Position numbers and translations under genes: made by a program
Shown here: in pieces, positions 33,296 through 43,794 of the stretch
Numbering within the stretch: the stretch's first letter is position 1
Layout of the letters: the number at the start of each line of letters is the position of its first letter
The notes under the pieces: generated by a model
Databases searched by the model: none
What the model was told of the DNA's origin: nothing
The model's input: only the letters and a program-made list of their open reading frames with translations
Assembly (NCBI RefSeq): GCF_030530745.1
Contig: NZ_JAUMUI010000011.1
Location: 16,317-80,316 of the forward strand
Direction of reading: 5' to 3'
Length of the DNA: 64,000 nucleotides
Source: Neisseria sp.
GTDB lineage: Bacteria > Pseudomonadota > Gammaproteobacteria > Burkholderiales > Neisseriaceae

Positions 33296-34078
33296 ATGAA
33301 CCGATTCGATTTAAACGCCGCCATCGGCATCAACCGCAGCGATGCCCCGTTTTTCCAAGCCGAATGGCCGGCGCCCGCCAATGTGAAAACCCTGATCACT
33401 ACCCGCAACGGCGGCGTAAGCGAAGGCATATACCGCAGCCTGAACGTGGGCGCGCATGTGGGCGACAACCCTAGTCATGTGCAGAAAAACCGCGAAACAG
33501 TCGGGCGGCAAACCGGCGTGCCGGTGGTGTATCTCAACCAAATCCACAGCACTGTTGTGGTCAATGCCGCCGACCATATCGGCGGCACACCGCCCGATGC
33601 CGATGCCTCGTTCGACACCACCGGCACCGCCGCCTGCGCCAGCATGACCGCCGACTGCCTGCCCGTGCTGTTTTGCGACCGCGCAGGCACGGTGGTGGCC
33701 GCCGCACACGCAGGCTGGCGCGGCCTGGCAGGCGGCGTGCTGCAAAACACCATTGCCGCCATGAACGTGCCGCCCGTTGAAATCATGGCCTATCTCGGCC
33801 CCGCCATCGGCCCCGAAGCCTTCGAAGTAGGGCAGGATGTTTACGATGCCTTCTGCGCGAAAAACCCCGCTGCCCCTCAGGCCTTCGAACCGATAGGAGG
33901 CGGCAAATACCTGGCCGACATTTACCGTCTCGCCCGCTTAGTGCTGCAAAACGAAGGCGTGGGTATGATTTACGGCGGCAACCGCTGTACCGTGCTGGAG
34001 CGCGACACCTTTTTCTCTTACCGCCGCGACGGCCAAACCGGCCGCATGGTCAGCGTAATCTGGCTGGAAAAACAGTAG
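33296..34078 (+). CDS. pgeF: Peptidoglycan editing factor PgeF (YfiH/DUF152, laccase-like)
   Basis: 260 residues. Family signatures: TRNGGVSEGIYRSLNVGAHVGD, YLNQIHSTVV (metal His), CASMTADCLPVLFCD (Cys) and AAAHAGWRGLAGGVL (His). These Cys/His residues form the zinc site of the purine nucleoside phosphorylase/adenosine deaminase-like fold. PgeF corrects misincorporated L-Ser in peptidoglycan precursors in E. coli. A DUS hairpin precedes it. It is followed by another DUS pair and proS. Confidence 0.93.
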   Translation: MNRFDLNAAIGINRSDAPFFQAEWPAPANVKTLITTRNGGVSEGIYRSLNVGAHVGDNPSHVQKNRETVGRQTGVPVVYLNQIHSTVVVNAADHIGGTPPDADASFDTTGTAACASMTADCLPVLFCDRAGTVVAAAHAGWRGLAGGVLQNTIAAMNVPPVEIMAYLGPAIGPEAFEVGQDVYDAFCAKNPAAPQAFEPIGGGKYLADIYRLARLVLQNEGVGMIYGGNRCTVLERDTFFSYRRDGQTGRMVSVIWLEKQ

Positions 34079-34117
34079 TTTTAAAAGCGCGGCCGATAAG
34101 CGCGGATATTTCAATAA

Positions 34118-34156
34118 CAGGCCGTCTGAAAAAATTGCCCGCTTTCAGACGGCCTG
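34118..34156 (+). terminator. DUS terminator between pgeF and proS
   Basis: caggccgtctgaaa ... tttcagacggcctg with an 11-base loop, about 40 bases beyond the pgeF stop. Confidence 0.65.
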
Positions 34157-34274
34157 AATTTTTGCAAAGATTTCCTCCCTGCGGTTTAACGCGAAAAGCC
34201 GCCGAATGCTTGCCGAAAACGCAGGTATTGGGGTATGGTGTCGCTTTCTTTATCCAACCGACTGCCGAAACATC

Positions 34275-35990
34275 ATGAAAGCCAGCCGATTTTTCATTTC
34301 CACCTTAAAAGAAGCACCCGCAGAAGCCGTGCTGCCCAGCCATAAGTTAATGATACGCGCCGGCCTGATTAAAGCCGCCGCTTCGGGTTTGTACACCTGG
34401 ATGCCGATGGGCCTGCGCGTTTTGCGCAAAGTGGAAAACATCGTGCGCGAAGAAATGAACCGTGCCGGCAGCGTAGAATTGCTGATGCCCGTGGTGCAGC
34501 CCGCCGAACTGTGGCAGGAATCCGGCCGCTGGGAGTTTTACGGTAAAGAATTGCTGCGCATCAAAGACCGACACGGGCGCGATTTCTGCATGGGGCCGAC
34601 CTGCGAAGAAGTGATTACCGACATCGTGCGCAAAGAAATCACCAGCTATAAGCAGCTGCCGAAAAACTTCTACCATATCCAGACCAAATTCCGCGACGAA
34701 GTCCGCCCCCGTTTCGGCGTGATGCGCGCGCGCGAGTTCGTGATGAAGGATGCCTATTCGTTCCACGCCGATTACGAATCGCTGGTGCGCGACGGCTATC
34801 AACCCATGTATGAAGCCTATTGCCGCATTTTCGACCGTTTGGGCCTGAACTACCGCCCCGTCGCCGCCGACACCGGCAGCATCGGCGGCACCGGTTCGCA
34901 CGAATTCCAAGTGCTGGCCGACAGCGGCGAAGACGTGATTGCCTACAGTGACGCTTCCGATTACGCCGCCAACGTCGAACTGGCACAAACCCTGCCGCAG
35001 GCCGGCGAACGCGCCGCCGCCGCAGAAGCACTCACCAAAGTGCACACGCCCAACGTGAAAACCATCGCCGCTTTGGTTGAATTTTTGAATATCCCCATTG
35101 AGCGTACGCTGAAATCCATCGTGGTGGAGGGCGAAGAAGAAGGCGGAATCGTGCTGCTGCTGTTGCGCGGCGATCATGAGTTCAACGACATCAAAGCCGA
35201 AAAGCTGCCCGCCGTGAAATCCCCGTTAACCATGGCATCGCCCGAAGCCGTTCAGACGGCCTTCGGCGCCAACGGCGGCTCGCTCGGCCCGGTGGGTTTC
35301 ATAGGCAAAGTCTATGCCGACTACGCCTGCGAAAAACTCGCCGACACCGTTATCGGCGCCAATGAAGACGACTACCACTACACCGGTTTCAACTTCGGCC
35401 GCGACTGCCCCGAGCCGGAATTCGTCGATTTGCGCAACGTGGTGGAGGGCGATCCCAGCCCCTGCGGGCAAGGCCGTCTGAAACTGGCGCACGGCATCGA
35501 AGTAGGGCATGTATTCCAACTGCGCGATAAATACTCCCAAGCCATGAACGCATCCTTCCTCGACAACAACGGCAAAGCGCAAATCATGGAAATGGGCTGC
35601 TACGGCATCGGTATCACCCGCATCGTGGCCGCCGCCATCGAGCAGAACAATGATGAGCGCGGCATTATCTGGACCGACGCGATGGCGCCGTTCCAAGCCG
35701 TTATTGTGCCGATGAACTATAAAAAATCCGACGCGGTGAAAGAAGCTGCCGACAAGATTTATGCGGAACTCTTAAGCGCAGGCGTGGACGTGCTGCTCGA
35801 CGACCGCGACGAGCGCGCCGGCGTATTGCTCAACGATTCGGAACTGCTCGGCATTCCCCACCGTATCGTTATCGGCGACCGCGGCCTGAAGGAAGGCATG
35901 GTCGAATACGCCCGCCGGACCGGCGGCGAAACGCAAAGCGTAGCGGTGGAAGAAGCTGCCGCCAAAGTGTTAGCCGCGCTGAACGCCTGA
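34275..35990 (+). CDS. proS: Prolyl-tRNA synthetase
   Basis: 571 residues from ATG 34275 ([33 protein letters not shown]). Class II motifs: [23 protein letters not shown], motif 2 around [26 protein letters not shown], and motif 3 [18 protein letters not shown]. The INS editing insert (YbaK-like) occupies about 220-390. The C-terminal anticodon domain is [34 protein letters not shown]. Two DUS lie within the coding region (encoding VQTAFG and GRLKLA). Confidence 0.97.
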   Translation: MKASRFFISTLKEAPAEAVLPSHKLMIRAGLIKAAASGLYTWMPMGLRVLRKVENIVREEMNRAGSVELLMPVVQPAELWQESGRWEFYGKELLRIKDRHGRDFCMGPTCEEVITDIVRKEITSYKQLPKNFYHIQTKFRDEVRPRFGVMRAREFVMKDAYSFHADYESLVRDGYQPMYEAYCRIFDRLGLNYRPVAADTGSIGGTGSHEFQVLADSGEDVIAYSDASDYAANVELAQTLPQAGERAAAAEALTKVHTPNVKTIAALVEFLNIPIERTLKSIVVEGEEEGGIVLLLLRGDHEFNDIKAEKLPAVKSPLTMASPEAVQTAFGANGGSLGPVGFIGKVYADYACEKLADTVIGANEDDYHYTGFNFGRDCPEPEFVDLRNVVEGDPSPCGQGRLKLAHGIEVGHVFQLRDKYSQAMNASFLDNNGKAQIMEMGCYGIGITRIVAAAIEQNNDERGIIWTDAMAPFQAVIVPMNYKKSDAVKEAADKIYAELLSAGVDVLLDDRDERAGVLLNDSELLGIPHRIVIGDRGLKEGMVEYARRTGGETQSVAVEEAAAKVLAALNA

Positions 35991-35996
35991 TAACGC

Positions 35997-36027
35997 CGCC
36001 GCTGCGTTAATTGCCGACAGACCCCGG
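35997..36027. mobile_element. Remnant end of a family 1 miniature element
   Basis: ccgccgctgcgttaattgccgacagacccc matches the right end of the copy at 10431-10617 with a few changes, just after the proS stop. The rest of the element is gone. Confidence 0.5.
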
Positions 36028-36265
36028 GTCGGGCCGTCTGAAATTGAACTGCCTCCGAATCTCGGATAATCTAAAAATCTGTTTCAGATAGTCTTTTCCG
36101 GCATGCCGGCGGTAAACACGCGTGTATGTGTTTGGTTTTCATGGACTCTGCCAGTGGATTTTGAAGTGGCGGTGCCACACAGGCGGATTATCCGACGGCA
36201 GGTGCGCGCACGAGACTTGGAGGTGCTCTGCGGTGCACTGTGATAATGGAGTACGGCCCGGTATT

Positions 36266-36409
36266 TGAAGTATGGGGTAACCACCCCTAGATGCGGATGC
36301 AGTTCAAGGCGTAGCAGCGCGGCGGGCAGACATAACATGGAGTTAGGCAGGCGGGTGAGCAGCGCACAACGCAGAAATGCGCCGCAGATAGGTTTTTTGT
36401 AAAGGCCTC
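36266..36409. mobile_element. Degenerate family 2 (alpha) element, copy C, in the 35991-36533 gap
   Basis: It shares atgcagttcaaggcgtagca, cagacataacatg-agttaggc and aacgcagaaatgcgccgcag with the copy at 31430 and ends ttgtaaaggcctc. Its left end is decayed. A GGGGT follows the right end and also occurs near the degenerate left end, which may be an old target duplication. Apart from this element, a family 1 remnant and a hairpin, the gap shows no gene. Confidence 0.6.
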
Positions 36410-36429
36410 GGGGTATATTGGAACATAAA

Positions 36430-36477
36430 AAACTGCACCTTTCTAAGCCGGGGTGTCCAACTTTTTGGGTGCAGTTT
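36430..36477 (-). terminator. IS-end-derived hairpin acting as pnp terminator
   Basis: The arms aaactgcacc / ggtgcagttt; on the minus strand the hairpin is followed by TTTTTTA. The right arm continues as gcacccaaaaagttggacac, which resembles the terminal repeat of neisserial IS3/IS30-type elements, so this looks like a collapsed insertion remnant now serving as terminator. Confidence 0.6.
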
Positions 36478-36533
36478 AATTTTTTTGTGTGTTGTTTTCA
36501 GACGGCCTGTTCCGCACTTAAGCGGTTAACCCG

Positions 36534-38657
36534 TTATTCCCCGGCGGGAGTCGCTGCTTGCGCAGGGGCTTCCAGCAAGGCTTTGATAGACAGGCGCACG
36601 CGGCCGCGGTCGTCAACTTCCACCGCTTTCACGTTTACCGTTTGGCCCACTTGCAGATAGTCGCTCACGTTGCGCACGCGCTCGTGGGCGATTTGGCTGA
36701 TGTGCACCAAGCCGTCTTTACCGGGAATCACCGAAACGATGGCGCCGACGTTGTTGTCGAGCAGTTTCAGCACCGTGCCGGTGTAAACCTTGCCCACTTC
36801 CACTTCGGCAGTGATTTCTTCGATGCGTTTCTTCGCCGCTTCGCCCGCTTCGGCGGTGGTGGCGGCGATGGTTACGGTGCCGTCGTCGGCGATGTTGATC
36901 TCGGTGCCGGTTTCGGCGGTAATGCCGCGGATGGTTTCGCCGCCCTTACCGATAACATCACGGATTTTGTCTTGGTGGATTTTCATGGTAAACAAGCGCG
37001 GGGCGTGGGCCGACAGCTCTTGCGGGCCGTCAACCGCTTCTTTCATCTGCGCCAGGATGTGCATACGCGCTTCTTTGGCCTGTTCCAAAGCAATCTGCAT
37101 GATTTCTTTGGTGATACCCTGGATTTTGATGTCCATTTGCAGCGCGGTTACGCCGTTGGTGGTACCGGCCACTTTGAAATCCATGTCGCCCAAGTGGTCT
37201 TCGTCGCCCAAAATGTCGGTTAATACGGCGAACTTGTTGTTTTCGAGAATCAGACCCATGGCGATACCGGCAACGTGTGCTTTCAGCGGCACGCCGGCCG
37301 AAAGCAGGCTCAGGCAGCCGCCGCACACGGAAGCCATGGAAGAGGAACCGTTAGACTCGGTGATTTCGGAAACCACGCGCATGGTGTAGCTGAACTCTTC
37401 GGGAGAAGGCAGCACGGCCACCAACGCGCGTTTGGCCAAACGGCCGTGGCCGATTTCGCGGCGTTTGGGCGCGCCCATGCGGCCGACTTCCCCGGTGGAA
37501 TACGGCGGGAAGTTGTAGTGCAGCATAAAACGGTCGGTGTATTCGCCGCTCAGGGCATCGATGATTTGCTCGTCGCGCGAGGTACCCAAAGTGGCAACGG
37601 CCAGCGCCTGGGTTTCGCCGCGGGTAAACAGGGCGGAGCCGTGGGTGCGCGGCAACACGCCGGTTTGGATGTTGATGGGGCGCACGGTGCGGGTGTCGCG
37701 GCCGTCGATGCGCGGCTGGCCGTCGAGAATCTGGCCGCGGACCACGTCGGCTTCCAGCTGTTTGAAGATGCCTTTGATTTGGTTGGCGCGCAAAGTGTCG
37801 GTTTCTTCGGTAACCAGCGCGTCTTTTACTGCCGCCCATGCTTCGTCGAGTTTGGCCGAACGGGCTTGTTTCTGGCGGATTTTGAATGCTTCGGAAATGG
37901 TGGCGCCGGCGATTTCGCGGATTTTTTCCACCAGCGCGGTATCGGTTTCGGGAGCCTGCCAATCCCACACTTCGGGGTTCACTTCGTCGGCCAGCTCGTT
38001 GATGGCGTTAATCACCGCCTGCATCTGCTCATGGCCGTACACCACCGCGCCCAGCATCACGTGCTCGGGCAGTTCGCGCGCTTCCGATTCCACCATCAGC
38101 ACGGCTTTCTGCGTGCCGGCCACCACCAGATCCATTTGCGAACGGGCAAGCTGGGCTTTGGTGGGGTTGAGCACATAAACGTTGTTCACATAACCTACGC
38201 GGGCGGCGCCGATGGGGCCGGCAAACGGCACGCCGCTCAACACGAGCGCGGCGGATGCGCCGATCATGGCGGGGATGTCGGAATCGATTTCGGGGTCGAC
38301 GGAAACCACCATCGCCACCACTTGGATATCGTGGTAGAAGCCTTCGGGGAACAGCGGGCGGATGGGGCGGTCGATCAGGCGGCTGGTGAGGATTTCTTTT
38401 TCGCTCTGTTTGCCTTCGCGTTTGAAGAAACCGCCGGGGATTTTGCCTGCGGCGTAGGTGCGCTCGAGATAATCTACGGTGAGGGGGAAGAAATCCTGGC
38501 CTTCTTTAACGTCTTTGTTGGCGGTAACGGCCACCAGCACGACGGTGTCGCCCATCGATACTTTTACCGCTGCTGCGGCCTGGCGGGCGATTTCGCCGGT
38601 TTCGATGGTTACGGTTTGCCCGCCGTATTGGAAGGTTTTAACGTGTTTGTTAAACAT
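36534..38657 (-). CDS. pnp: Polynucleotide phosphorylase
   Basis: 707 residues from ATG 38657 ([26 protein letters not shown]). Two RNase PH cores (about 1-210, 300-540), the linking helical domain, then KH ([25 protein letters not shown], about 560-610) and S1 ([36 protein letters not shown], about 620-690). It degrades RNA 3'-5' with phosphate and acts in the degradosome. rpsO, usually adjacent in other bacteria, is not next to it here. Confidence 0.98.
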   Translation of the reverse strand: MFNKHVKTFQYGGQTVTIETGEIARQAAAAVKVSMGDTVVLVAVTANKDVKEGQDFFPLTVDYLERTYAAGKIPGGFFKREGKQSEKEILTSRLIDRPIRPLFPEGFYHDIQVVAMVVSVDPEIDSDIPAMIGASAALVLSGVPFAGPIGAARVGYVNNVYVLNPTKAQLARSQMDLVVAGTQKAVLMVESEARELPEHVMLGAVVYGHEQMQAVINAINELADEVNPEVWDWQAPETDTALVEKIREIAGATISEAFKIRQKQARSAKLDEAWAAVKDALVTEETDTLRANQIKGIFKQLEADVVRGQILDGQPRIDGRDTRTVRPINIQTGVLPRTHGSALFTRGETQALAVATLGTSRDEQIIDALSGEYTDRFMLHYNFPPYSTGEVGRMGAPKRREIGHGRLAKRALVAVLPSPEEFSYTMRVVSEITESNGSSSMASVCGGCLSLLSAGVPLKAHVAGIAMGLILENNKFAVLTDILGDEDHLGDMDFKVAGTTNGVTALQMDIKIQGITKEIMQIALEQAKEARMHILAQMKEAVDGPQELSAHAPRLFTMKIHQDKIRDVIGKGGETIRGITAETGTEINIADDGTVTIAATTAEAGEAAKKRIEEITAEVEVGKVYTGTVLKLLDNNVGAIVSVIPGKDGLVHISQIAHERVRNVSDYLQVGQTVNVKAVEVDDRGRVRLSIKALLEAPAQAATPAGE

Positions 38658-38901
38658 TCTATGCCTTTCGGTTAGGGCCTCCGCCGCTAAAACACTAATG
38701 ATGCACACATCTTATATGTGCATGGTTAGGGTTTCAGGCGGGCTTTGGCCGGGTTGGTTATAAAATTTTTTCAGACGGCCTGCCGGCGCCGTCTGAAAAA
38801 AGTGATTATAACGTTAAAAGGCTCGGAATCCAAACAGTATAAAGAATATGCAAGATACGCCGCCGCATTTTCAGGCAGCGGGAAATTTTTGCGAAACGCA
38901 T

Positions 38902-38930
38902 AAAAGCCCTGCATGGTTTGCAGGGCTTTT
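38902..38930 (-). terminator. Terminator of tRNA-Glu
   Basis: The 12-bp stem aaaagccctgca / tgcagggctttt has a five-base loop, about 30 bases past the tRNA 3' end. A/T runs on both sides make it bidirectional. Confidence 0.85.
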
Positions 38931-38961
38931 TAAAAACGGTGCCTGACGGATTTTGGCAAAC

Positions 38962-39037
38962 TGGCACGCCCACGGGGATTCGAACCCCGGTTGCCGCCGT
39001 GAAAGGGCAGTGTCCTAGGCCTCTAGACGATGGGCGC
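38962..39037 (-). tRNA. tRNA-Glu (anticodon TTC)
   Basis: 76 bases including an encoded CCA. The minus strand reads gcgcccatcgtctagaggcc at the 5' end, anticodon loop cctttcac with TTC, and T-loop ggttcgaatcc. The acceptor stem gcgccca / tgggcgt has a G-T first pair. The D-arm and anticodon arm match bacterial tRNA-Glu. The gene has its own consensus promoter and terminator. Confidence 0.95.
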
Positions 39038-39052
39038 GTAACCGAAGCGCGC

Positions 39053-39081
39053 ACTATACCGATGCCGTTTGCGCTTGTCAA
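39053..39081 (-). promoter_or_regulatory. Consensus sigma-70 promoter of tRNA-Glu
   Basis: On the minus strand, TTGACA (39081-39076), 17-bp spacer, TATAGT (39058-39053), then about 15 bases to the tRNA 5' end. Confidence 0.8.
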
Positions 39082-39157
39082 TCGGGCAGGCCGGCGCAGC
39101 CTTTCAGACGGCCTTTGCCTGCTGTATAATGCGGCGGTTTCACTTCAGAGAAATGCC

Positions 39158-40057
39158 ATGTGGTTCAAACAAATCAGTTTTTATCCTTTAAACAAAAGCA
39201 AACTGCCCGAGCTTGAAACGCTGGCGGGCAAACTTGCCGAAGCACAGTTCGCCCCCTGCTCGGGTTTGGACTGGTTCAGTGAGGGCTTTGCCGCGCCGGT
39301 GCCGTTTTCGCCCGAAACGGTGTTCCCCGCCGATTATACTTGGCGCGTGGCGCTGAAAAAAGAAGAAAAAGTGCTGCCTGCCGGCGTTATCCGCGATATT
39401 CTGGAAGAGCGCGTGGCTGAGATTCAAAACGCCGAAGCGCGTAATGTGGGCCGTAAAGAAAAACAGGAATTAAAAGAACAGATTACCGATGATTTGCTGC
39501 CGCGTGCCTTTACCCGCAGCAGCCGCACGCAGGCCGTTTTCGACACCAAACACGGCTATCTGTTTGTGAACAATGCTTCCGCAACCAAAGCCGAAGGCAT
39601 GCTCACCAAGCTGCGCGAAGCGCTGGGCGGTTTGGAGGCGGTTCTGCCCAACACCAAACAGTCGCCGGGCAGCCTGATGACAAGCTGGCTGTTGCAGGGT
39701 GCAGCCGAGGGCGGTTTCGAGCTGGACAGCGACTGCGAGCTGAAAGGCACGGGCGATGTGGCGCCGGTGGTGAAAGTATCGAAGCAGGATTTAACCGCCG
39801 ACGAAGTGATCCAACACGTTAAAAACGGCAAAACCGTTACCCAACTGGGTTTGGTGTGGCGCGAACAGATTGCGTTCGTGCTCACGCAGGATTTCACGCT
39901 CAAGCGAATCCAGTATCTCGACGTGTTGCAGGAAGAAGCCGAAGGCCACGGCGACGATGCGGCCAGCCTGGCTTTTGCCTCGCAGATTCTGATGACCGAA
40001 TCGTTAAGTACCATGCTGGAAGAGCTGGCAGGCTATTTGGGCGGCTGGCAGGAATAA
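39158..40057 (+). CDS. rdgC: Recombination-associated protein RdgC
   Basis: 299 residues from ATG 39158 (MWFKQISFYPLNKSKLPELETLAGKL). Typical features are the VFPADYTWRVALKKEEKVLPAGVIRDILEERV region and the C-terminal ITL-type LGLVWREQIAFVLTQDFTLKRIQYLDVLQEE. RdgC forms a ring around DNA that limits RecA filament formation; in N. gonorrhoeae it is needed for efficient pilin antigenic variation. A perfect TATAAT at 39125-39130, 33 bases before the start, is its likely -10. Confidence 0.95.
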   Translation: MWFKQISFYPLNKSKLPELETLAGKLAEAQFAPCSGLDWFSEGFAAPVPFSPETVFPADYTWRVALKKEEKVLPAGVIRDILEERVAEIQNAEARNVGRKEKQELKEQITDDLLPRAFTRSSRTQAVFDTKHGYLFVNNASATKAEGMLTKLREALGGLEAVLPNTKQSPGSLMTSWLLQGAAEGGFELDSDCELKGTGDVAPVVKVSKQDLTADEVIQHVKNGKTVTQLGLVWREQIAFVLTQDFTLKRIQYLDVLQEEAEGHGDDAASLAFASQILMTESLSTMLEELAGYLGGWQE

Positions 40058-40142
40058 AACGAGGCCGTCTGAAAAACCGCACGTTTAACGGTAGAATACG
40101 TTTTCAGACGGCCTGTGCAACCAAACAAGATTGAGGGAACTT

Positions 40143-40709
40143 ATGAGCATCAAATCCGACAAATGGATACGCCGCATGAGCGAAGAGTTCGGCATGATTG
40201 AGCCTTACGAGCCTAACCAGGTGAAAGAAATCGACGGCCGCAAAATCATTTCATACGGCACGTCAAGCTACGGTTACGATATCCGCTGCGCCAACGAATT
40301 CAAGATTTTTACCAACATCAACAGCACCATCGTCGACCCGAAAAATTTCGATCCGAAAAATATCGTTACGGTAGAAGACGACTGCTGCATCATTCCGCCA
40401 AACTCTTTCGCCTTGGCGCGCACGGTGGAATATTTCCGCATTCCGCGCAACGTGTTAACCGTGTGCCTCGGCAAATCCACCTATGCGCGCTGCGGCATCA
40501 TTGTGAACGTAACCCCGTTCGAGCCGGAATGGGAAGGCTACGTTACGCTGGAGTTTTCCAACACCACTCCGCTGCCCGCTAAAATCTATGCGGGCGAGGG
40601 CGTAGCGCAGGTGCTGTTTTTCGAAAGCGACGAAATATGCGAAACCTCTTATAAAGACCGCAGCGGTAAATATATGGGGCAAACCGGCGTTACCCTGCCG
40701 AAAACCTGA
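40143..40709 (+). CDS. dcd: dCTP deaminase
   Basis: 188 residues from ATG 40143 (GAGGGA upstream). Family motifs: [58 protein letters not shown] and [11 protein letters not shown]. It converts dCTP to dUTP for thymidylate synthesis. It follows rdgC after a DUS pair and ends in its own terminator. Confidence 0.97.
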   Translation: MSIKSDKWIRRMSEEFGMIEPYEPNQVKEIDGRKIISYGTSSYGYDIRCANEFKIFTNINSTIVDPKNFDPKNIVTVEDDCCIIPPNSFALARTVEYFRIPRNVLTVCLGKSTYARCGIIVNVTPFEPEWEGYVTLEFSNTTPLPAKIYAGEGVAQVLFFESDEICETSYKDRSGKYMGQTGVTLPKT

Positions 40710-40727
40710 TCTGTGTTCTGCCAAGGC

Positions 40728-40762
40728 GGCGCAAACCGGTGTTTCGGTTTGTGCCGTTTTTT
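40728..40762 (+). terminator. Rho-independent terminator of dcd
   Basis: ggcgcaaaccg / cggtttgtgcc (one mismatch) followed by gttttttta, without a DUS. Confidence 0.8.
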
Positions 40763-40989
40763 TATATTCATTCCTCACTCCTTTGATAACGTAAAATAAG
40801 CACCATTCTGAAACCGAACCAACCGGCTTCCGGGGTATACCGGTATTTAACCTGCAAAACCGCGTATGGAAAAACACGGCAAGGCCGAATGCCGGCAAAT
40901 CTAGAATTACTATTCTAAAACAGGCATTAAAATGCAACAAGGCTTTTACGGCCGCACCCGCCGTTATCTCTCACACAGGCCGTCTGAAT

Positions 40990-41718
40990 ATGGATATTCC
41001 TTTTCTGTCATCACATAACCACACCTTTCCCGACCCGTTGACAGCCGTTGCCGAGCGCGACGGTCTGGTGGCCGTTGGCGGCGATTTAAGCCCCGGGCGC
41101 CTGCTGGCCGCATATCCGCAGGGGATTTTTCCGTGGTATAGCGAAGGGCAGCCTATTTGCTGGTTTGCCCTCGCGCCGCGCACCGTGCTGTTCCCCGAAA
41201 AAATCCATATCGGCCGCTCGCTGCAAAAAAGCCTGCGCAACAAACCCTACGCCGTTACCGCCAACCACAGTTTTCCCGCCGTTATCGCCGCCTGTGCCGC
41301 CGTGCCGCGTGAGGGGCAGGATGGTACTTGGATTACCGGCGATATGCAGCGCGCCTACATCAAACTGCACGAAATGGGGCACGCACACTCTTTTGAATGC
41401 TGGTATCCCGACCAAACGGGCCGTCTGAAACTTGCCGGCGGGTTTTACGGCGTGCAAATCGGGCGGGTGTTTTTCGGCGAATCGATGTTTGCCGCACAGG
41501 CCGACGCTTCCAAAACCGCCTTCGCCCTCGCTGTGCCCTATCTGGCCGAATGCGGCATCGGATTAATCGACTGCCAGCAAAACACTCCGCACTTGGCGCG
41601 TTTCGGCTCCGAGCAGATGGATTTTGCAGACTTCCAAGCCGCCCTGCGGCGGCTGACCGCGCAGCCGCTTGCGCACTCCATAGGCAGCGGCGTATTGGCT
41701 GCCAACCGGATAAGCTGA
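40990..41718 (+). CDS. aat: Leucyl/phenylalanyl-tRNA--protein transferase
   Basis: 242 residues. Signatures GGDLSPGRLLAAYPQGIFPWYSEGQPICWFALAPRTVL (about 30-68), AYIKLHEMGHAHSFECW and GVQIGRVFFGESMFA. It adds Leu or Phe to proteins with N-terminal Arg/Lys, feeding the ClpS/ClpAP N-end rule pathway. A DUS precedes the start, and another encodes GRLKLA inside. Confidence 0.96.
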   Translation: MDIPFLSSHNHTFPDPLTAVAERDGLVAVGGDLSPGRLLAAYPQGIFPWYSEGQPICWFALAPRTVLFPEKIHIGRSLQKSLRNKPYAVTANHSFPAVIAACAAVPREGQDGTWITGDMQRAYIKLHEMGHAHSFECWYPDQTGRLKLAGGFYGVQIGRVFFGESMFAAQADASKTAFALAVPYLAECGIGLIDCQQNTPHLARFGSEQMDFADFQAALRRLTAQPLAHSIGSGVLAANRIS

Positions 41719-41817
41719 GGCCGTCTGAAAACACGCAACCGTTTTTAGGTTAAAATACGTTCCTTTAATTTATCAAGGCCGTCTGAAAAGCCTTCCACCC
41801 CCAACCAGGAAAACAAT

Positions 41818-42639
41818 ATGTCATTACAAAACATCATCGAAACCGCGTTTGAAAACCGCGCCGACATCACCCCCGCCGGCGTTACCCCCGAAGTGAAGCA
41901 GGCCGTTGAAGAAACCCTGCGCCGGCTCGACAGTGGCGAATTGCGCGTGGCCGAACGCTTGGGCATGGGTCAATGGAAAGTTAACGAATGGGCGAAAAAA
42001 GCCGTGCTGCTTTCTTTCCGCATTGCCGACAACGAAGTGCAAAACGACGGCGTGAACAAATATTTCGATAAAGTGCCGACCAAATTCGCCGACTGGAGCG
42101 AAGAAGAATTCAAAACCGCCGGTTTCCGCGCCGTGCCCGGTGCCGTGGCCCGCCGCGGCAGTTTTGTCGCCAAAAACGTGGTGTTGATGCCCTCTTATGT
42201 CAACATCGGCGCTTATGTGGACGAAGGCGCGATGGTTGACACTTGGGCCACCGTCGGCTCATGCGCCCAAATCGGCAAAAACGTGCACTTGTCCGGCGGC
42301 GTGGGCATCGGCGGCGTGCTCGAACCCTTGCAGGCTTCGCCCACCATCATCGAAGACAACTGCTTTATCGGCGCACGCAGCGAAATCGTGGAAGGCGTGA
42401 TTGTGGAAGAAGGCAGCGTGATTTCGATGGGCGTGTATATCGGCCAGTCCACCAAAATCTACGACCGCGAAACGGGCGAAATCCACTACGGCCGCGTGCC
42501 CGCAGGCTCGGTGGTGGTGGCCGGCAGCCTGCCCTCCGCCGACGGCAAATACAGCCTTTACTGCGCCGTTATCGTGAAAAAAGTGGACGCGCAAACCCGT
42601 GCCAAAACCAGCGTGAACGAGCTGCTGCGCGGCGTATAA
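41818..42639 (+). CDS. dapD: 2,3,4,5-tetrahydropyridine-2,6-dicarboxylate N-succinyltransferase
   Basis: 273 residues. Helical N-terminal part, then left-handed beta-helix hexapeptide repeats ([49 protein letters not shown]). C-terminal part [30 protein letters not shown]. DapD makes N-succinyl-2-amino-6-ketopimelate in the lysine/diaminopimelate pathway. A DUS lies 40 bases upstream, and a DUS terminator follows. Confidence 0.98.
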   Translation: MSLQNIIETAFENRADITPAGVTPEVKQAVEETLRRLDSGELRVAERLGMGQWKVNEWAKKAVLLSFRIADNEVQNDGVNKYFDKVPTKFADWSEEEFKTAGFRAVPGAVARRGSFVAKNVVLMPSYVNIGAYVDEGAMVDTWATVGSCAQIGKNVHLSGGVGIGGVLEPLQASPTIIEDNCFIGARSEIVEGVIVEEGSVISMGVYIGQSTKIYDRETGEIHYGRVPAGSVVVAGSLPSADGKYSLYCAVIVKKVDAQTRAKTSVNELLRGV

Positions 42640-42662
42640 CCCACACCTTGCCCGTCTTGCAG

Positions 42663-42710
42663 AAAGGCCGTCTGAAAAACCGCACGCAACCGGTTTTCAG
42701 ACGGCCTTTT
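42663..42710 (+). terminator. DUS terminator of dapD
   Basis: aaaggccgtctgaaaa ... ttttcagacggccttttt, 24 bases past the stop. Confidence 0.75.
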
Positions 42711-42793
42711 TTCCCGCAGCCTCCCTTTCAAGCCTTTCCCGAATAGCCTTATAATAACCGCCGACTGCAAAAACACCGCTGAGAAAGCCCCTT

Positions 42794-43420
42794 ATGAACA
42801 TCACCATTATCAACCACCCTCTGGTCAAACATAAGCTCACCCTGATGCGCGAAGCAGAATGCAGCACGTTCAAATTCCGCACGCTCACCACCGAGCTGGC
42901 GCGGCTGATGGCCTATGAAGCCACCCGTGATTTCGACACCGAAAACTACATTATCGACGGCTGGTGCGGCGAAATCGAAGGTGAGCGCATCAAAGGCAAA
43001 ACCCTAACCGTGGTGCCGATTCTGCGCGCCGGTTTGGGTATGCTCGACGGCGTTTTAGACTTAATCCCCACCGCCAAAATCAGCGTGGTCGGCCTGCAAC
43101 GCGACGAAGAAACCCTCAAACCTGTGTCGTATTTCGAAAAATTCGTCGACAGCATGGACTCGCGCCCCGCCCTGATTATCGACCCCATGCTCGCCACCGG
43201 CGGTTCGATGGTCGCCACCATCGATCTCTTGAAACAGAAAGGCTGCCGCAACATCAAAGCACTGGTTTTGGTTGCCGCCCCCGAAGGTGTGAAAGCCGTG
43301 AACGACGCCCATCCCGACGTTACTATCTACACCGCCGCCCTCGACAGCCATCTCAACGAACACGGCTACATCATCCCCGGCCTGGGGGATGCGGGCGATA
43401 AGATTTTCGGTACGCGCTAA
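42794..43420 (+). CDS. upp: Uracil phosphoribosyltransferase
   Basis: 208 residues. [23 protein letters not shown] near 75-97, PRPP-binding [23 protein letters not shown] near 124-146, and C-terminal [18 protein letters not shown]. It salvages uracil to UMP. A half-DUS follows the stop, and DUF2322 is 44 bases downstream. Confidence 0.97.
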   Translation: MNITIINHPLVKHKLTLMREAECSTFKFRTLTTELARLMAYEATRDFDTENYIIDGWCGEIEGERIKGKTLTVVPILRAGLGMLDGVLDLIPTAKISVVGLQRDEETLKPVSYFEKFVDSMDSRPALIIDPMLATGGSMVATIDLLKQKGCRNIKALVLVAAPEGVKAVNDAHPDVTIYTAALDSHLNEHGYIIPGLGDAGDKIFGTR

Positions 43421-43464
43421 ATCTTTCAGACGGCCTTTACTTTACCCGACATAAGGACACAACC

Positions 43465-43782
43465 ATGAATTTCCAAGAAAACCTCGCCACCCTGCCCGCC
43501 ATCGACCACTTGAGCGGTTTGAACGTATGCCGCGGAAACGGTGAAATCCTGCATCATATCCCCGCCGCTCCCGGCAAACTCGGCTCGCTCAAACTCTATC
43601 ACGCGTTGTCGCAGGAATCCGGCGGCATACTCAATGCCGAAACCGCCGAACGCGGCCTCGCCCTGTTTGCCGAACACGTTGCCGATGCCGAAGCCAACCC
43701 CGGCAAACACCCTAATATCGATCTGCTGCTGCGTGTTAAAGCAGAAAACCTGACCCTGCACCTGCAACCTGTCGAGGCGTAA
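43465..43782 (+). CDS. DUF2322-family protein
   Basis: 105 residues, acidic and cytoplasmic. HIPAAPGKLGSLKLYHAL, GGILNAETAERGLALFAEHVADAEANPGKHPNID are, from memory, the conserved part of DUF2322, a small family in Neisseria and Pasteurellaceae without known function. AGGACAC precedes the ATG. A frameshifted lipoprotein gene follows after 12 bases and may be in the same transcript. Confidence 0.75.
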   Translation: MNFQENLATLPAIDHLSGLNVCRGNGEILHHIPAAPGKLGSLKLYHALSQESGGILNAETAERGLALFAEHVADAEANPGKHPNIDLLLRVKAENLTLHLQPVEA

Positions 43783-43794
43783 AATCCCGCTTTA

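Noticed and set aside
36084-36338. 84-residue minus-strand ORF in the proS-pnp gap
   Set aside because: It overlaps a degenerate family 2 element and has no family resemblance or ribosome-binding site.
40455-40940. 161-residue minus-strand ORF between dcd and aat
   Set aside because: It is mostly antisense to dcd and crosses its terminator.
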